Made by a program: the position numbers and the translations under genes. DNA of 64,000 nucleotides from Dasypus novemcinctus (taxonomy: Eukaryota > Chordata > Mammalia > Cingulata > Dasypodidae), in contig NC_080680.1 in NCBI RefSeq assembly GCF_030445035.2, positions 93,315,157 to 93,379,156 on the forward strand, written 5' to 3'. Positions 1-10,575 of the stretch are shown here, piece by piece. The notes under the pieces were generated by a model. The model had not been told where the DNA came from. It did not search any database and saw nothing but the letters and a program-made list of their open reading frames with translations. Within the stretch, counting starts at the first letter, position 1. The number at the start of each line of letters is the position of its first letter.

Positions 1-290
1 CCAGTGACCCGTGCAAGTGAGTCATGTAGCAAGATGATGAGGAATCAAAAGAGAGACAAGGGTCAAGGTGAAGTGCAGCAGAGACCAGGAACTGAGGTGG
101 CACAATTGACAGGGAACCTCTCTCACTATCAGAGGTCTCCAGGATCAAATCCCAGTGAATCCTAGAGGAGAGAAAATGAGAAAAGAAGACAATACAGAAA
201 GCAAAAACAGTAAGGAAGGAGGAGGGAAAGGGGGGGAAATAAACAAATTTTAAATTAAAAAAAGAAAAGGATAAAATCAACTCAGGGATA
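1..290 (+). repeat. DAS-type SINE, long-tail part (5' cut by window edge)
   Basis: The sequence from the left edge matches the element at about 15690-15985: shared blocks include AAGATGATGA, GACCAGGAACTGAGGTGGCA and GTGAATCCTAGAG, ending in an A/G-rich tail. The tRNA-like head is outside the window. Confidence 0.75.
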
Positions 291-386
291 TTGTGGTTTC
301 AAGGTTGAGTGTGGTTTCCCACATATGAGGTGCTAGGTTCAATCCCCAGCCCCCAGTACCTCAAAAAAAAAAAAAAAAAAAAAAAA
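291..386 (+). repeat. DAS-type SINE, short head form
   Basis: A degenerate tRNA-like head with GGTTCAATCCCCAG (B box) followed by CCCAGTACCTC and a run of A. This is the compact head-plus-poly(A) form, also seen at 18231-18331 and 28402-28512. Confidence 0.7.
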
Positions 387-414
387 CAAGAAAAAAAAGA
401 AAAAGAAATAAAGA

Positions 415-1320
415 CCTGTGGTAAAGGTAACCAGCAAGGTAATTATAAATGCCAATATTATTGTGTTGTATTGTTTGGTATATAACACCACTTATTATTT
501 CCTACAGGTGCTAAAATGCAAATGCATAAAAAGTAATGAAAAATCTATGGTTTTGGATATACAATGTGCAAAGATGTAAGTGGTAACAAGTATTAAAAAA
601 CAGTGGAGGGACAGAGGGTTATAGGAAAAGTATATGTGTATACTATTGAAGTTAAATTGGAATTTCAAAAAAATATGATTGCTATATACTTAGGATGTTA
701 AATTTTAATCATACAGTTAACCACAAGGAAAATAGATGAAAAATACATCTAGATAGAAAATAGAAGATACTCAATAAGGCACAAGACACACAAAAAACAA
801 ACAATATAAAAATAGGCATTAATGGGATAATTCAGGGACAAAAAAGGTATAAGACATACAAGGCTGAATAGCAAAATGGCAGAAGAAAGTCCAGCATTAA
901 CAGTAGCAACTTTAAATGTAAATGGATTAAACTCACTAGTCAAAAGGCAGAGATTGGCAAAATGGATTTTTAAGAAAGCATGACCCAACTACATGCCGTC
1001 TGCAAAAGACTCACCTTAAATTCAAAGATGCAAGTTGAAAGTGAAAGGATGGAAAAAATATACCATGCAAGTAGTAACCAAAAGAGAGCTGGAGTAGCTT
1101 TACTAATATCAGATAAAGTAGACTTTAAGTCAAAAACAGTTATGAGGGGGAAGCGGATGTGGCTCAGTTGTATATTAATAGTAGGAGACTTTAATATACC
1201 ACTTCCAATGATGGATAGAACATCTAGTCAGAAGATCAATAAGGAAATACAAGACTTGAATGATACTCTAAACCAACAAAAACTAACAGACATATATAGA
1301 AGGTGCAAGTCATCAGGGTC
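415..1320 (+). mobile_element. L1 fragment: inter-ORF region and start of ORF2 (broken)
   Basis: Around 877-960 it translates in part to the L1 endonuclease start (ALTVATLNVNGLNSLVKRQR), followed by the QKTHL-like and KRAGVALLISDK motifs near 1000-1115. The middle of the endonuclease is missing: near 1145-1170 the reading jumps to GDFNIPL, and a piece resembling a SINE head sits at the junction. Stops and frame changes make it a fossil. Confidence 0.8.
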
Positions 1321-1329
1321 TTTAAAGTG

Positions 1330-2190
1330 ATTCAAGCAATAGACATCAGGAATCACAGGAGAACACAGTCTAACAGGAATTGGATGGTGAGAGGGAGGCA
1401 AGGGGAAACTACATGGAGGAGAAAACATCTGGACTAGGCTTTTAAGAATGGTTAAGATTTGGACATATGGATATGGGGGGAAGGATAGTTCTTGCAGAGG
1501 GAACATCTTGAGAATGTCATGGATATGAGTAAGATAAAACCCAAAGACAGGAAAAGACTCAATTTACCTACAGCATAGAAAGGAAGAAAGAGGCATGGAT
1601 GAGACACAACTTCCTCAAGACATGACAGAAAGAGAGCTTTGACGGAATCAGGGAGGCTATATCCACAAGATATGTGGCTTAATAGAGAGAAATGGGGTCT
1701 ATCCCTACTCAGAGTCCCTGCAAGGCTCCAACCTGAATTAACTGTGCAACCACGAACCAAGTCATTTCCATTTCCTAATCTTCGAGATGAAAATGATAAT
1801 ACCTGCCTCATGAGACTGTTTGTGAATATCATTGAAGATCTTGGCTCAAAAACAGCTTTTTATTCAGAAAGTCCTGAAGATAAATAGCTATGCTATTACA
1901 TAGCAGCTAAACCCAAATCAGATATTGGAGTCTGGTTTGTTGTAGAACTGCTAAGCTGATTATCCTTAGTATGAGTTGAAGTCATAGAAGTTTTAGTTTT
2001 GTGGTCATGATTGTTGGATAAGAAAGAGAAGTTATTTTAGAGGCTGAGGGTCCTGGAGAAGACAGAATGGAGATATAAGGACCTTGTAGCAAAAGGGATG
2101 GTTTTGAGCCCTGTATTAGTCTGGTGTTGTTATAATAAAGATGCATAATAAACAACCCCCAAGCTTCATGCCTAATAATAACAAATGCTT
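1330..2190. other. Unassigned sequence with a weak MIR-like part
   Basis: No gene recognised. About 1730-1830 resembles a MIR (CATTTCCTAATCTT followed by GATGAAAATGATAATACCTG). The remainder shows no family I can name. Confidence 0.4.
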
Positions 2191-2194
2191 ACTT

Positions 2195-2408
2195 TTTTTT
2201 TTAAGGTACCGGGGCCAGAGATTGAACCCAGGACCTTGTAAGTGGGAAGCTGGGGTTCAACCGCTGAGCCACATTGGTTCCCCTGAGTTGATTCTTTTGT
2301 TTGTTAGCTTGTTGTCTGCTTTTGTTTTTAGGAGGCACCGAGAACTGAACCTGGAACCTCCCATGTGGGAAACAGGCACTCAACCGCTCGAACCACATTC
2401 ACTCCCCA
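2195..2408 (-). repeat. Dimeric DAS-type SINE, antisense
   Basis: Two tRNA-like heads lie in the same (minus) orientation about 120 bp apart: plus-strand reverse B boxes ATTGAACCC near 2221 and ACTGAACCTGG near 2343, each followed by the reverse of the conserved head (CCCATGTGGG, GAACCACATTCACTCCCC). The same two-head arrangement recurs at 7930-8135. Confidence 0.75.
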
Positions 2409-2409
2409 A

Positions 2410-3340
2410 ATGTTTAATTTTCTCTCATAAGTCTGTGGCTCTGTTTGGCTTTTCTTCAGTTGACTGGACTTGGCTCCAGACTGAAGGTCAAGTTCAAGTC
2501 TGCTCCATATGGCTCTCATTCTGTGAGCACCAGCTACCTGGGGCATGAGCATCTCACAATGGGTGGCAGATGCCCAGGAAGCCAAGCAAACTATGGAAGT
2601 ACCTTTACACCTCTGCTAACATCATGACTGCCAACTTCTCATTGACTGAAGCAGGTCACAGGGCCAACCCCCAAATCAATGGGGTGAGAAGGTACCCCTT
2701 GCCTGTTCTACTGGGAGACACTGCAGAGTCATGTGGTTAAGAGTGTGAATGTATATAATCCTATGAGAGAGGTTGAGTGAAGAGTTGGAGCATTAATCCA
2801 GTCTTCCACAGGCCCCTAAAGGCTGAAGGAACTGGGTTTGGGATACATCAAATGAGGCCCTGGGCCCAGGTAGTGCTGCTTCCACACCCAGGAAGACAAA
2901 GGGTGACCCAGAGACCCAGACGTGGGGATAGTGGAATCTTGCTCGCCTACCTCTCACTCTACTTCTCCCTGACAGAAATCAGGATTAGAGTGCAGCTTGG
3001 ACACCCTGAGGGCTCCTGGCAGCAGATGATCAGCAAAGGACAGTCCTGCTGAGCCTGGCAGCTGAGGGCACATGAGAGGAACCCACAGCACAGGATGGCT
3101 GCTCCTCCCTTGAGTGGCCAATGAGTGGCCATTTGGCATCTAGAACAGAAGAATGTGTTCCTGAGCTGGCCAGTGCTGTCTACCCTGGGGACACCCAAAC
3201 AACTGGAGAGATGGGTGGCATGGCTGAGGCCTTGCAGGCAAGTGGGTAGGACCATGGCCAGTGGGGGTTTGGTGGCTGATGTCAATGGGATGATATCAAT
3301 GGGCTGGTGATGTCTGGGGCAGCCCAGTTCCCATTACATT
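2410..3340. other. Intergenic, no gene recognised
   Basis: Mostly unique sequence. Short open frames on both strands overlap each other and resemble nothing known. Confidence 0.5.
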
Positions 3341-3344
3341 AGTT

Positions 3345-3690
3345 CAGCAATAAAGATATCTATTAAAATTAAAAATGCATATGCCCTTTGACCCAGCAGT
3401 GCCACTCTTAGAACTTTGACCTCTAGAAATACTCACAAAAGGACCAAAAATATGTATACACAGTGTTCGCTGCAGTATTGCTTATAACGATAAGATTAGA
3501 AATAACTTAAACATCCCTCGAAAGGGGGTTAAATCCATTTTGAGACATTTGTGCCATGGAATGGTATGCAGCAATTTTGTTTAAATGAGGTCAGTACGGC
3601 ACAATTCAATGATCATGACATATTGTTACATAAAAAAAAGAAAGTTGCAAAACAGTATGTATGGAATGATGATTCCGTTTTTGAAGACAG
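3345..3690 (+). mobile_element. Old L1 fragment, ORF2 C-terminal/3' region
   Basis: Typical L1 C-terminal landmarks are visible in decayed form: CCCTTTGACCCAGCAGTGCC, GCAGTATTGCTTATAA, and the ATGGAATGGTATGCAGCA block. Confidence 0.7.
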
Positions 3691-4009
3691 TATTGTTATG
3701 GCTACAAATCTTAATTATGCGTAGGAAAAAACTGTCTGGAAGAATAGACAGCAAAATACAGGGGTTCTCTTGGGAGGTAAAGCCATGGGGAAACTTTCGC
3801 TCACGACATTGGCATGTGTCGGCAGCCTAAGTCAGATTAAGAGAGTTGATGCTGTAGTCACACTGCCCAGGATAGGACAGTGCCTGAGCAGTGCCACCAA
3901 CCAGCAGAGTGACCTTGACGATGGTCCATTTGACAATGGTCTGCTTCCGTTTCCTCCTCTGTGAAATGTGAATAGTGATACTTGCCAATACCACCGAGCA
4001 GAGAGGTTA

Positions 4010-4195
4010 AACACGGGCTGCGGCGCTGGCAACCTGGGTTGAAAGCCCGTTCCAGCACCCAGCAGCCCTAGGCAATTTGCTCAACCTCTCTGTGTCTCAA
4101 TTTCCTCATATCTTAAATTAACTACCTAGTAAGGTAAATATCTTAGACATTGTGGTGCCTGGCATATACTAAGTACCCAACAGTGTTGGTTATGT
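4010..4195 (+). repeat. MIR SINE
   Basis: MIR core: AACCTGGGTTGAAAGCCC, a CTCAACCTCTCTGTGTCTCA block, and GTGGTGCCTGGCATA near the end. Confidence 0.7.
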
Positions 4196-4204
4196 AAAAT
4201 TTGC

Positions 4205-5000
4205 ATTTTTTACTCTGAATATACATTATACTTTTTAAGCAACTGATGTCTATTGTATGTATCATAAATTTACCCATTTTAAGTATACAAATCAATGAAT
4301 TTTAGTAACCTTTACCAAGTACTGCAAGTATTGATACAATAGAATATTTCATTCCCCAATAAGATCCTTTGCCAATTTCCTGTTAATCCTGTTCCCACCC
4401 CAGCCACAGGCAGCCACTAATCTACTTTCTCACATATTTGCCTTTTCTGGATGTTTGATATAAATGTAATCATACAATATGTGGTCTCCTACACCTGGCG
4501 TCTTTCACTTAGTGTAGTGATTTTGAGGTTCCATGATGTAGCGTATGTCAGCAGTTTGTTGCATTTAATTGCTGAATAATATTCTCTATACACTTCATTC
4601 TGGCTATCCATTCACCAGTTGATGGACGTTCAGTTTGTTTCCACTTTGGGGCTATTATATATAAAGCTGCTGTGAACATTCATGTGTGGGCATGTTTTTG
4701 CTTCTCTTGGATGGAAGATGTGAGTAAATTGCTGGGTCCTATGGTAGTTTTATGTTTAACTTTTTGAGAAACTACCAAACTGTTTTCCAGAATGGCAGCA
4801 CCATTTTACATCCCCACCAGCAGTGTATGGGAGTTCCTGTTTCTCCATGTCCTCACCAACGTTTGCTATTGTCTGTCATATTTATTAGAGTTATTCTAGG
4901 GGTGAAATGGTATCTCACTATGGTTTTCATTTGCATTTCCCTCATGACTAATGCTGTTGAACATCTTTTCATGCACTTGTTAGCTGAATTTTACTTTTTC
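4205..5000 (-). mobile_element. Old L1 3' portion, antisense
   Basis: The plus strand carries the reverse complement of the L1 3' region: a TCCATTCACCAGTTGATGGA block, CTGCTGTGAACATTCATGTG, CCCCACCAGCAGTGTATGGG and a CTCACTATGGTTTTCATTTGC block. Stops throughout. Confidence 0.85.
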
Positions 5001-5039
5001 AATCAGAAAAACCATAAAGAAATAAAATAAGTGTTCACA

Positions 5040-6480
5040 AATACCTCTTCTATTGAGTACATGCTCTTCTTGCCCTGTTCCTACCTCATATGCCACCTCT
5101 ACTCCCGACAGGGGCAAATACCACCACCCCGCTGGGGAAGGAAGCCAGGGCAATCCAGCACCTGTTCCCCATCAGGGGACCCTGGTGGCTGGGGCTTTTG
5201 AAAATAATGGAACCCGCTAGCACATACACACACCCCCACACACAGCATCCTCCCACTGGGCACCTGCCCAGCGCCATCCAGTGGGAGCCCAGGGCATGCC
5301 AGCTTGCATCTTGGAAGGTCATAGGAAGGACACGAGCTCCAGCAACCAACGTGAGGGTGCCCAGATGGAGGGCTCGGACCACCTGCCTCCTTTCCGCCAC
5401 TCAGGCCTGGGAGCGCAGCCCTGGACATGAGGTCAGCTCAGTCCGCGCCAGCCCGGGCCCTTCCACAGGACCCATACAAGGGCACTGGAGGCCAGGTGGT
5501 AAAGGCAGGGTCTTTCCCTGGCACAGGGCAGTGTTTCCTCCTCCAGGGGCCTGTTCACGTGTGTGTGCAGTGGATGGTGTAGCCAGACACCACGTTTCAC
5601 CCTGGCCCTGGGCTCTGAGGAGACAGAAAGGAAGGAGGCCCCGTGCCTGCTCTCATGGAGCACCACACTGCAGGGGGTCAGTCACTGACCCTCACAAGCC
5701 AGGCTACAGGGCCTGGGAGAACAGGGCGCAGGCAGAGTCACAGCTCAGAGCGCCTCCGTGCCCTGGGCTCTCTGCCTCCGTCGTCTCTGACCCGGCCAAC
5801 AGCCTTGTGCCGTGGCTCCACGGAGGTTATCTTAACTGGCCAGCACGTCACCTCCTTGCCGGACTACAGGCTCCCCTCCCTTCCCTGGCCAAAATAGACT
5901 GGCATTGCCCACCAACGCAGAGGGCTCGGATTTCCAGGGCATTCTCCACCCTCCCCAGGCACTTCTCCTCCCACTGGCTGTGAGGGGAGCTACCAGAATC
6001 AGGGAAGTTTATTTCCAAAAATGTTTGGAAATTTGTATTTATTGTATTTATTTGTATTTATTGATCTATTTATAAAATTTAGTTAAATAAAACATAAAAT
6101 AATGAAATCTGGCCGCAAAAAAAAACACAAGAAAACCATGTTTTGAGAAAAACTAAGTTGAATGCTTTGAAAATATGCAATAAAAGATGAGTTGCTAAAA
6201 ATAAATCTGTTGGTTTCATTTTCAGAGAGATTTGGAGAGGGGGATAATAAAAATGTAGAATTCCAAATTCAAATTGCTTCACAAATGTCTTTGTATTCAC
6301 CTAAAAAAAAGAACTGGAAAGCTTTAACAATACACGGTGGGTGCAGGCAAAACAGACAAAATAGAGCTCCAAGCAGGGGATTGAAACTCAAGGTAGCTGC
6401 CTTGCCCTACTTTTACTGTTTTATGTTAGCACAAAATGTTTATAGTAGTCATGATTCCATTTTTATGATTCCCTTTCTTA
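5040..6480. other. Intergenic; GC-rich part then AT-rich part, no gene recognised
   Basis: 5090-5983 is GC-rich but low in CpG and contains the window's longest open frame (297 codons, plus strand). Its composition is biased, it has no recognisable domain, and overlapping frames are open on the other strand, so I do not call it a gene. 6000-6330 is AT-rich. Confidence 0.5.
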
Positions 6481-6544
6481 GCCAGACTTTTCCGTTACCT
6501 GGTCAACTACTTGGGACCAATTGGATTAGCTGAGAGGTGCCTAT

Positions 6545-6640
6545 CGATTATTATTCCCATTTTACAGATGAGGAGGGTAAAGCTGGGAGACAAAGGGTAT
6601 TCCTTAAAGTCATACAGCTGAGAAGTCCCCACCTTGGGAC
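6545..6640 (+). repeat. L2/MIR-type fossil
   Basis: TTCCCATTTTACAGATGAGG followed by AAGTCATACAGCTGAGAAG. Confidence 0.6.
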
Positions 6641-7430
6641 CTGGGTCTGGGTGGCCCTGAGCCGGTGTCTTCCCACCCCACTGGCGGTCTCTGGTGGGTG
6701 GGCTCAGTGTGAGCCTGAGGCTGAGCATGAGGATGTGTGGGGAGGTGGGTGGTAACTGAGGGTGTGAGTCTGAGTGTGTGTGTGCACATGTTCCTGGAAC
6801 GGGCTCAGTGCCAGCCTGGCCACCTCCTCAAGTTTCTCCTGAAAATTATGCTCAGAAGCCGGCCCTGGTGCCACCGCGGGGCACCTACATACAACTAGCT
6901 GCATGGGAGCTGGCGCGGAGATCCCTCAGGAAGGAGGCCTGTGCGTCAACGAGCCAGGTGCAGCCAAGAAATGACCCCACCGCAGCCGCCGTCCTGGCCC
7001 GAGAGCGTAGCAACTGGTCAGCCCTGCCGACCCCCTGAGGAGGGGCCCAGCCACGTTGGCAATCTCAGGTCCTGCCCCCTCTTCAGCCCCAAAAAGACTG
7101 TCCTCGTGGGCCCCGCCAGGGACCACCACCCTTCCAGGTGGTGGCCTCACCCATTTCCAGGGAGCAGTGAGCCTAGGTTCTGTCTGCGAAACCTGCAGGC
7201 TCTAAGTACCCCAATTTGGAGCACCTGAGCTGTGCTAGCCTGGCCCAGCGCATCAAGGAGCCCGGGGCTAATTGGGATGGTGTCGGAGGGGAAAAAGCCA
7301 GGCGGGCTGGGTCAAAATCGCCACTGCTCACTCAGGGGCCTGGGCAACTTGAGCACTTGTCCTCTCCAAAGCTCAGTCCCCTCATCTGTTAAATGGGAGC
7401 GGCAACGCCCACCTTACAAAAGGCAGGAAA
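6640..7430. other. Intergenic, no gene recognised
   Basis: GC-moderate unique sequence with a (GT)-rich patch near 6760-6790. A partial MIR-like piece lies at about 7330-7400 (CCTCATCTGTTAAATGGGAG). Confidence 0.45.
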
Positions 7431-7439
7431 GGCTCAGAT

Positions 7440-7650
7440 TCAGGATTACTGGGGTCCAAACCAATTTTCTGACACTCACCAGCTGTGTCAGCTTGGGCAA
7501 GTGACTTAACCACTCTGTGCTTTAGTTTTTCTCATCCTAAAATGGGGGTGATAACAGCACCTATTTCAAAAATGGTTGTGAGAGTTAAATGAGTTACTGC
7601 TTGTAAAACACTTAGAATATAGCACACAAAACAATAATGCTCTATGTGCT
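7440..7650 (+). repeat. MIR SINE, nearly complete
   Basis: Long MIR match: CTTGGGCAAGTGACTTAACC, an AAAATGGGGGTGATAACAGC block, GAGAGTTAAATGAGTTACTG and GCTATTGTTATCATC. Confidence 0.85.
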
Positions 7651-7929
7651 TGCTATTGTTATCATCGCCGAATTTTTTTTAACCTTAGATGAGCATGAAA
7701 AGAAGTGCATCCAGCATGGTGCCAGTCTTGGGAGAACGTGGGGGAAGATACAATGAAGACAGACCTGGAAAACGCCCATTTACTGTGCCAAACCTAGCCC
7801 TTCCCTTGTGCTCAGTGCTCTCCATTGTGAATCCATTTCTCGTCTCCTGCCTCATTGAGTCGAGCAGCAGACTTCTGAAGGAAGACGGGGATTCTCAACC
7901 CCATTTTCCAGATGAGATAACTGATTGGC

Positions 7930-8132
7930 TATTTTTTAAGGTACCAGGGCCGGACATTGAACCCGGGACCTCACATGTGCAAAGCCAGCACTCTACCACT
8001 GAGCCCCCTCGGCTCCCCTGAGTTGCCTTTTTTTGTTTGCTTGCTTTTTTGTTTTAGGAGACACCGGGGACCAAACCGAGGACCTCCCATGTAGAAAGCA
8101 GGTGCTCAACTGTTTGAGCCACATCCGCTCCC
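7930..8132 (-). repeat. Dimeric DAS-type SINE, antisense
   Basis: Two heads in minus orientation with reverse B boxes at about 7956 and 8070, each ending in the reverse head sequence ending CTCCCCT. Organisation equals that at 2195-2408. Confidence 0.8.
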
Positions 8133-8145
8133 CTCACCTATTTTT

Positions 8146-8494
8146 TTAAATTTATTTTTTTTATTTATTTATCTCCCCCTCATTGTTTGCGCTTGCTGTC
8201 TGCTCTCTGTGTCTGGCTGTCTTCTGTGGTTTTTTTTGGAGGCCTCAGGAACCAAACCCAGGGCCTCCCATGTGGTGAGGGAGGGTCTCAATAGCTTGAG
8301 CCACTACCACTCCCTGCTCGTTGTATCTCTCATTGTGTCTACTCATTGCATCATCTCATTGTGTCAGCTTGCTGCTCCAACCTGTCACATCAGCTCGCTG
8401 TCTTGCTCATCTTTTTTAGGAGGCACCGGAAACCAAACTCAGGACTTCCCATGTGGTAAGTGGGTGCCCAACTGCTTGAGCCACATCTACTTCC
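8146..8494 (-). repeat. DAS-type SINE inserted next to an older SINE, with target-site duplication
   Basis: The element contains two reverse heads (about 8240-8315 and 8410-8490) separated by a CTCATTGTGTC-rich middle. It is flanked by an identical 15-bp direct repeat CCCTCACCTATTTTT at 8131-8145 and 8495-8509. The left copy overlaps the end of the SINE at 7930-8132, so this insertion came later. Confidence 0.85.
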
Positions 8495-8519
8495 CCCTCA
8501 CCTATTTTTAAAGGAGAAC

Positions 8520-8830
8520 ACCACACAGCATAATAAGTGATGTTGAGTCACGTATATCAACATTGGATATGTATTTTTTTAAAACTACCATTTTGATTTT
8601 AAAAAGCAGATTGAAAAATGATAAATCTAGTAAGACAACACTTATGTAAAATTTTAAAACACATGCAACAATACTCCAAATTATTTATGGATTTTAACAA
8701 ATGAACTAGGAGGATATACTCCAAAGTCCTGATGGTAGTTGCTTCTGAGTAAGGAAGGGCAATGGATCTAAGAAGGGTTATAAAAAGGGCTTCAATTTTA
8801 GAATCTTCATTGACTGTTTCTTTTATTAAA
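8520..8830 (+). mobile_element. Old L1-like 3' fragment
   Basis: AT-rich sequence with GGAGGATATACTCCAAAGTC and TGATGGTAGTTGCTTCTGAG, typical of an old L1 3' end, ending at TTTATTAAAAATGG. Confidence 0.5.
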
Positions 8831-8831
8831 A

Positions 8832-9735
8832 ATGGCTAAAGCAAAAATGACAATTCATCAACATTTGTTAGCTCTGGGTGGAAGGTGTGTGGGTATTTGT
8901 TGTGCTCTCATCCCTGTATCCTCTGTTATTACTGCGTATGTATCTGTGACCATATATGTACCTGTGTACACATGTGTATCAGATATTCGCTGGGTGGGTG
9001 TGCATATGTATGTATCTCCTGTGTCCCTGCACTCTCTGGCTGCCTCGCTGGCACCTTCTGTTGTACACACTTACTGGGTGCCCTCTGCCGCAGTGGGAGC
9101 AGCCTTGTTGGGTCTGCACCCAGGGACTGTGGGTGAGGAATCCTGCTTGGTGCTGTATCAGAGGCCCACTTCCTCCGTGCCTCTCCCTCGGCGTGCTCCA
9201 AATTCCTCTGGAGCACGAGGCACATCTGAACCTGGCGGTGGCAAGGACAGGGGCTGCCTCCCTCCGGCAACTTGGTCTGCTCTAAATGACTTGATCCATA
9301 GAAGCCACGAGCACGGGTGGCAGAGACACCAGGGAAATGTCTGCCCAAGGAAGCAGAAGTGATCCAGGGCCAGGCAGGGGACAGAGCCTGGGCTGGGCAG
9401 GGTGTCTCTCAACTGCACGCTGACTCCATTGGAGACCACGGCCACGTGGCTGTCCGTCTGTCAGCCACATGCTAAGCGAGGGGGAGGGACGAGATGGGTT
9501 GACCAAGGCCATGTGTCACCACTTCACACTCCAGCACGTGTGGAAGACGTCACTGCTCACACAACCCGTTTTCTGCCTCAGGTCTGACAGAGCTTCAAAC
9601 TCCTTCTCAGCCAGGACTCCAGGACCAGTCGGCACCCACTGGAATGGGAGAAGAGCCCACTGCTGCCACGTGTGAGCTCTCAGGGTCTCTCTGACTTGTG
9701 TGTTCTGGGATTCCCACCTTCAGGTGTCAGTAAAA
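8832..9735. other. Intergenic, no gene recognised
   Basis: A GT/TA-rich low-complexity patch at 8930-9020, then GC-rich unique sequence. Overlapping open frames on both strands, none recognisable. Confidence 0.5.
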
Positions 9736-9739
9736 CTCC

Positions 9740-9965
9740 CTGGACCCTTGCTCAGTTATCTCATCTGGAAAATGGGGTTGAGAATCCCGGTCTTCCTTCC
9801 AATGTCTGCTGTTAGACCACATGAGGCAGGATACAGTGTCGTCTAGGTGTTTAGATCTTGGACTTTGCCATCAGACAGGTAAACCTGTGTTGAATCTTGA
9901 CTCTCTCACTAGGCTGGGTAACCTGGGGCAAATAACTTTCACTTAACCTCTCTGAGCTAATGATC
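9740..9965 (+). repeat. MIR fragments
   Basis: TCATCTGGAAAATGGGGTTG at the left, then a second piece with TGGGGCAAATAACTTTCAC and AACCTCTCTGAGC. Confidence 0.6.
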
Positions 9966-9989
9966 ACACCCACAGTGTGTAATTATTTT

Positions 9990-10460
9990 ATGAATCCCAA
10001 AAAGAGAAATATTATGCTGTAAACGAATCCATTCCTGTGGGTGTGAGGCCCATTTGACTGGATGACCTCAGCGGGGCATGATTCATGTTGAGTCTCTGCC
10101 CTCTTCCTGGGTCTGACATAGAGAGGGAAAAGGGAGCCGGCATATTTGATTCTGCAATGTGAGAGAGGGGACGGCTTAAGCACGAAGCCCCCAAGAGGCT
10201 GGGCCTGTCTTGCCCCTCAAGGGGAGACGGAGCCCACAGGGAAGGAGAGGCCTGGGCGGAGATCGGCGGCCATCTTGCTTCACCACATGGCAACATGCCA
10301 GGATCAACAGCAGCTGACTTTGGTGAGAAAACATCTTTGATGGTGCCTCGGTTTGGACTTTTCACAGCCTTGGAAGAGTAAGCTTTTACCCCAAATAAAT
10401 CCCCTTTTTAAAAGCCATCCCATTCCTGGTACTTTGCATTGGCACCCCTTTGGCAAACTA
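9990..10460 (+). repeat. Unclassified interspersed repeat, LTR-like
   Basis: I recognise this as a dispersed xenarthran-type sequence, not as a gene: it opens near AAATATTATGCTGTAAACGA, has AATAAATCCCC near 10393, and ends near GGCAAACTAAAACTC. The AATAAA signal close to the right end would suit an LTR or a processed RNA copy. No TG...CA ends or target-site duplication could be fixed. Confidence 0.35.
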
Positions 10461-10469
10461 AAACTCACC

Positions 10470-10575
10470 TCCTGGATTTTTGTGAGTAGTTAGGAAAATC
10501 AAATGCACAAAAGTGACTAGCACAGGGCCTGGCACAGAGAGAGTGTTTAATAGATGCTGGCGGTTGTAATTTTAC
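10470..10575 (+). repeat. MIR 3' part
   Basis: CTAGCACAGGGCCTGGCACA then GTGTTTAATAGATGCTGG. Confidence 0.6.

Noticed and set aside
5090..5983. 297-codon plus-strand open frame, the longest in the window
   Set aside because: GC-biased region with overlapping open frames on the other strand, no recognisable domain, no splice or promoter context; probably chance.
8832..9362. 176-codon plus-strand frame
   Set aside because: Overlaps low-complexity GT/TA sequence and opposite-strand frames; no known family.
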